NCBI GenBank assembly: GCA_022316685.1
Contig: JAKJHU010000185.1
Coordinates: forward strand, 558,001-622,000
Length of the DNA: 64,000 nucleotides
Direction: 5' to 3'
Source of the DNA: Progne subis subis
Lineage: Eukaryota; Chordata; Aves; Passeriformes; Hirundinidae
Position numbers and translations under genes: made by a program. Below are positions 60,414 through 64,000 of the stretch, in pieces; position 1 is the first letter of the stretch; each line of letters starts with the position of its first letter. The notes beneath the pieces are model-generated. The model saw only the letters and a program-made list of their open reading frames with translations, did not search any database and was not told where the DNA came from.

Positions 60414-63180
60414 ACTTTTTTGTGTCTTTTCCTTAACCTTTCCTACCCCAAAAGAAATGAACAGAGGTGATTTTCTGGGCGAGGTACATACATTCCTTCT
60501 GCTTCCTGCTTTGGGTGTGCAGGTTCTTTTCTGTAGCTGTTCTTCCATCCCCAAGCAGATCAGCTGTTTACTGCTTGTGGTTGCACGACATATCCATTGC
60601 TTCTACAAGGGAGGATTAGTGAAGGCAGTTGATGCTACTTTATGTTTGTTCAGGTTTTTTTGGTCTTCATTATTCCTCTATCTACTTTGAACTTGTGCCA
60701 GTAATTTACAATAGGGTGTTACACGCTTGTCAGGCAAGTTACTATAGTAATTTGTGAAACAGTTCTAAGCAGGATTATCAACATGGGACTCTTTATTTTT
60801 TTCTTTTCCCTAACTATATTTTTAATATAATTATGGGTTTTTTTCACATTAGCCAGAAAAATCAGGAGTGATGTGCTGAGAGTGTAGATTCAGTCTTGGT
60901 GAGATGACTCCTAGTGTCTGCTTCAGAAGGTTCATTTTTTTTTTTTTTATAAGTAGCCTTTCAGTTTATGTGAAGTATTTAAAATAATTTCTTTCCCTTT
61001 AGAAATACATTTTTCTGCTGAATTGTGTTGTACAGGAGAGAGTCAATTTATTTAAATTACTGCTCTGCATGTTGGAGATAAAAATAAGTATATAAATAAA
61101 TTAGCAATTTCAGACGTCTGTGACAGCGTTCCTGAATGGAACAATAGGAATAGTTAAACTGAAAAAAACCTGAGAAAATAATACATGCTCACCTTTTAAT
61201 TCTTGAAGCTTAAATGTGAACTGCTACCTCAAAAGGCAAGAATGAATCTCACACCTTCAGCATTTTAAATCACTGTTTTGCTTTCAAGAATGTCTGAGTT
61301 AATTAGTTAATGTCCAGATTCCTATTTAAGTAAACATAAATGAGCAACAGAATATTATTCCTGAGCAGTCCATGCTGATGAAGCTACTTTACACTAAGAA
61401 TATTGTATTGAAAGGTTAATACCTCAAACAAAATCAGAAGGATTTTCTATAAATAAAAGGTTCCATGTTTTTCCTCCCACATTCAGTTCTGCAGAGCTTT
61501 CTTCAAAGGCAGACTTGGAGGTTTCCAAAAAGGTAGAGGTGCTCAATCTGAAGCATTAGAAAAAGTCTGAATTTAAGAGAAAGTACCTAAATTGTCCAGG
61601 TTTTATGTAATGGGGAAAAGCATTTAACTCCTTGTTTTAAAGAATTTTTTTCAGTGATTAGAGTGTGTTTGTGTGGGGTCGTCCAATGACACTCAAGCTG
61701 TCTATCACATGTACATGCAGGTCTGGTCCAGAACATGTCTGCAAATGTTCTTAACACATTCATTTTTTCTTGTTCTCTTACTTATTTTCCCTTAGCCATT
61801 GCATAGTTCTCAAGAGGAGATATCTTCACACAGAATATAATTTTCAGCAAATTACTTTACGCCTTTAATCCCGCAATGTGTAATTGAAAACTAAATATGT
61901 GATCAGTAAGTTCTCAACAGGTTCAGATAAAGAAAGTAGGATTACTCTTCTTCTCTCCCTTCTGGATTTGATTCAGATAGCTTGGATACCTTGCCTCTGA
62001 AAGGAAAGTAGCTTTTGGAAGGGTTAAGTTTTCAAGGTTAATATTTTATGAAAGTAAAAACATATGAAGAAAACTGGCATAACCACAAAGCTGTAACTGA
62101 AGATGTCTCACTGTTGACTGCCAACAGTAGATAAGCAGCATTAATGTCAGTGTTGATTCTAGCTTACAAATGTGTATATAATTTTTTTTTACCTTAATGT
62201 AAGGGGTTTTTTATCTTTTTTAAATTCAAGTTAGGAAAAGGATTTGACTTCCATTCTCATCGCTGCTATCCATTGCTTCTTGGTCATTGTCTTTTCCTTT
62301 TGCAACACATATTAATGTGATAGAGTGGATAAGGAATATGCAGCATCCCCAGTATAAACTTTTTACTCATTTCCATTGCTTTCTGTCTGTTTCATTCTAC
62401 AAAAACCTCATTTTAGGTGTATTTTTTAATTAAAAAATAGTTTACTTTAATGTGAAATGCAAGTAAGAATGCAGTAGAGTTGATTTAATTTTTATTTTTA
62501 TATTTGATTTTTATTTTAATTGTTTTATTTCTTAGTAACTATTTGTAAGGATTTTTCAGTTAATTATGAGGAAGAAAATTTTAAATTATTTTTAGTGCAT
62601 GGAATTGGGCTTATATGAACAAGTGAGGATTATTGTTTGGAAGTCCTCAATTAGCTTTTTAAGTCTATGAAATAATAACTTGAAGTTAGTTTTAATAGAA
62701 CTTACTGCCATTGTTAGTCTAAACCACATTTTGTGTAAACTACAATTTCAAAAGTCTGCTAGAGAGAAAGGCCCTTAAATATGCCTCTTGTGAGATGACC
62801 CATCTTCAAAATAAAGTATTACTCCCACATAAACATCAAAACGATGAAAAACCATAGAATCAGTCTTTTAATTCTTTGGCCACCTCTAAAATTTTCAGAA
62901 AAACAGAAATATAATTTTCATAATGAAAAGAAAACACAAAACCCTGGCTAATAGGTGACTAGAGTTTGCATGAAAAAGCTTTTGTCAGTCCATCTGGAGA
63001 AAGTGAAGGAGGATTTATTAATAATTAATGCATCTGATGTGTTACTCTGTCCAATAGAATGACTGTGATGTTCAGACAACATAGATGAGTTAAGATTTCA
63101 GACGCACTTGAAAAAAAAGGAAGGTATAAGCCACCCAACCTGTAAAGATAGCTTAGGTTTTGGCGTCATGTTTTTCTATA
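60414..63180. other. Non-coding unique DNA
   Basis: AT-rich, with no gene or element recognised. The longest frame is 77 codons (60457-60690). A T run lies near 60938-60949. Confidence 0.6.
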
Positions 63181-63672
63181 AGTCCACCCCAAGAGTCATA
63201 CCATGTATCTGAGAGCGTTGGTCCACACTCTGCACAAACTCTTGAACTCTGTCAGGCTTGGTGCTGTAACCACTTCCTTGGGGAGTGTTTTCCAGTTGCC
63301 CAGCCACCTTTACGGTGAAGAACTTTTTCCCAATATCCAACCTAAGCAAGCCCTGACACAACTTCAGCCCATTTCCCTGAGTCCTTTCACTGGTCATGAG
63401 AGTGAAGAGATCTGTTTCTGCCCCTCCTCTTCCCTTCACAAGGCTGTGGAAGAACACAATGCGGTCTCCTCCTGGCTGAACAGCCCAAGTGACCTCAACC
63501 ACTCCTCACGTGGCTTCCCCTCAAGGCCCTTCACCACCCTCGTGGCCCTCCTTTGGACCCTCTCCAGTGGTTTAATGTCTCTTTTACATTGTGGCACCCC
63601 AAAGTGGTGAGGCCACCCCAGAGCAGAGCAGAGGGGACAATCCCCTCCCTTGCCCTGTTGGCCATGCAGTTG
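63181..63672 (-). mobile_element. CR1 LINE fragment, ORF2 C-terminus, reverse
   Basis: Reverse CR1. The reverse frame 63502-63176 contains [40 protein letters not shown] and KFFTVKVAGQLENTPQGSG. The order matches the CR1 ORF2 C-terminus (TSDRTxGNGLKLCQGRFRLDI, then NRLPREVV, in typical copies). Upstream on the element strand, the complement of CCTCCTTTGGACCCTCTCCA (63550-63569) encodes the [12 protein letters not shown] region. The 3' UTR is cut after about 40 bases, before the octamers. The element is broken by frameshifts and has no RT catalytic core. Confidence 0.93.
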
Positions 63673-64000
63673 GGAACATAGGGCTGAGCCTATGATTCAG
63701 TGCTCCCGTTTACCCTTTCACTTTTTCTTTTTCTTTTTTTTTTTTTTCCCCCAAACTGGTGTGTGAGAAAATGAGAGAGGACTTGATAGGCATAATCAGT
63801 CATTCCCAAAGAGCAGTCCCTCAGAAATCCGGCCATGAACTCCAGCAACTGGTTGCAGAAGCCAGCAGAAGCGAGCAGCCCCAGGGAGCCCATGGGCAGC
63901 ATAGGCTGTGTGGCTGGCATAGCAGCTACACAAGGGATATTTGCCTAGCTGTGCTGAGCAGATTCAGCTCAGCTTATGGGATCTGACAGTTTTAAACCAG
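63673..64000. other. Unassigned window end
   Basis: A T/C tract (63721-63753), then a GC-richer stretch open on both strands (63690-63920 reverse, 76 codons; 63759-63986 forward, 75 codons). Neither frame has a domain I recognise. It may continue outside the window. Confidence 0.4.

Noticed and set aside
62850..62872. ACCATAGAATCAG as a reverse CR1 octamer end
   Set aside because: Only one octamer-like match, with no CR1 3' UTR sequence following.
63690..63986. Reverse 76-codon and forward 75-codon frames at the window end
   Set aside because: The frames overlap on opposite strands, are partly derived from the T/C tract, and have no recognisable domain.
1..64000. CRISPR arrays, operons, prophage, rRNA or tRNA genes
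   Set aside because: No regularly spaced repeats, no dense coding, and no conserved RNA gene sequence; the content is vertebrate.

Overview
The window reads as nuclear DNA from a bird. The main evidence is at least ten fragments of CR1-type (chicken repeat 1) LINEs with recognisable reverse-transcriptase reading frames or 3' ends. There is also one solo retroviral LTR of avian class II type with a 6-bp target duplication. The background is AT-rich and studded with poly-A/poly-T and G/T-only tracts, with no bacterial gene organisation. The species cannot be told from this sequence.

I recognise no host protein-coding gene, tRNA, rRNA or other structural RNA. The longest open frames (169-192 codons) lie in CR1 copies, on their antisense, or in a purine-rich stretch. 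At equal base use about one frame of 170+ codons is expected by chance in six frames of 64 kb. The window is best described as intergenic or deep intronic sequence. It could hold small exons or regulatory elements that cannot be seen without alignments or RNA data.

Layout: 1-7.9 kb, unique AT-rich DNA with homopolymer tracts. 7.9-9.0 kb, a degenerate forward CR1 with an internal deletion and a near-perfect hairpin. 9-13.4 kb, unique DNA with one short reverse CR1 end. 13.4-15.6 kb, an unexplained block richer in G+C with a purine-rich tract. 15.6-23.1 kb, unique. 23.3-24.7 kb, a GC-rich forward CR1 plus a second forward CR1 3' end. 26.3-27.1 kb, an ancient reverse L3/CR1-like LINE and a reverse CR1 end. 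27.1-27.9 kb, two G/T-rich tracts. 28.0-29.3 kb, unassigned sequence with a short tandem duplication. 29.5-30.5 kb, an internal forward CR1 fragment and a reverse CR1 end. 38.3-38.8 kb, the solo LTR. 41.3-41.6 kb, a second ancient reverse LINE fragment. 53.8-54.0 kb, a forward CR1 fragment. 55.46-55.65 kb, a 194-base tract of only G and T. 60.3 kb, a forward CR1 3' end. 63.2-63.7 kb, a reverse CR1.

From the intervals listed here, recognised transposable elements make up about 4.6 kb, or 7 percent. All are dead: frames are broken, the RT catalytic region is deleted or altered, or only a solo LTR remains. No genes were found to work together. I found no convincing new biological system. The observations most worth checking are the LTR with its duplication, the hairpin inside the first CR1, the 194-base G/T tract, the C19 run, and several GC-richer blocks without a family assignment.
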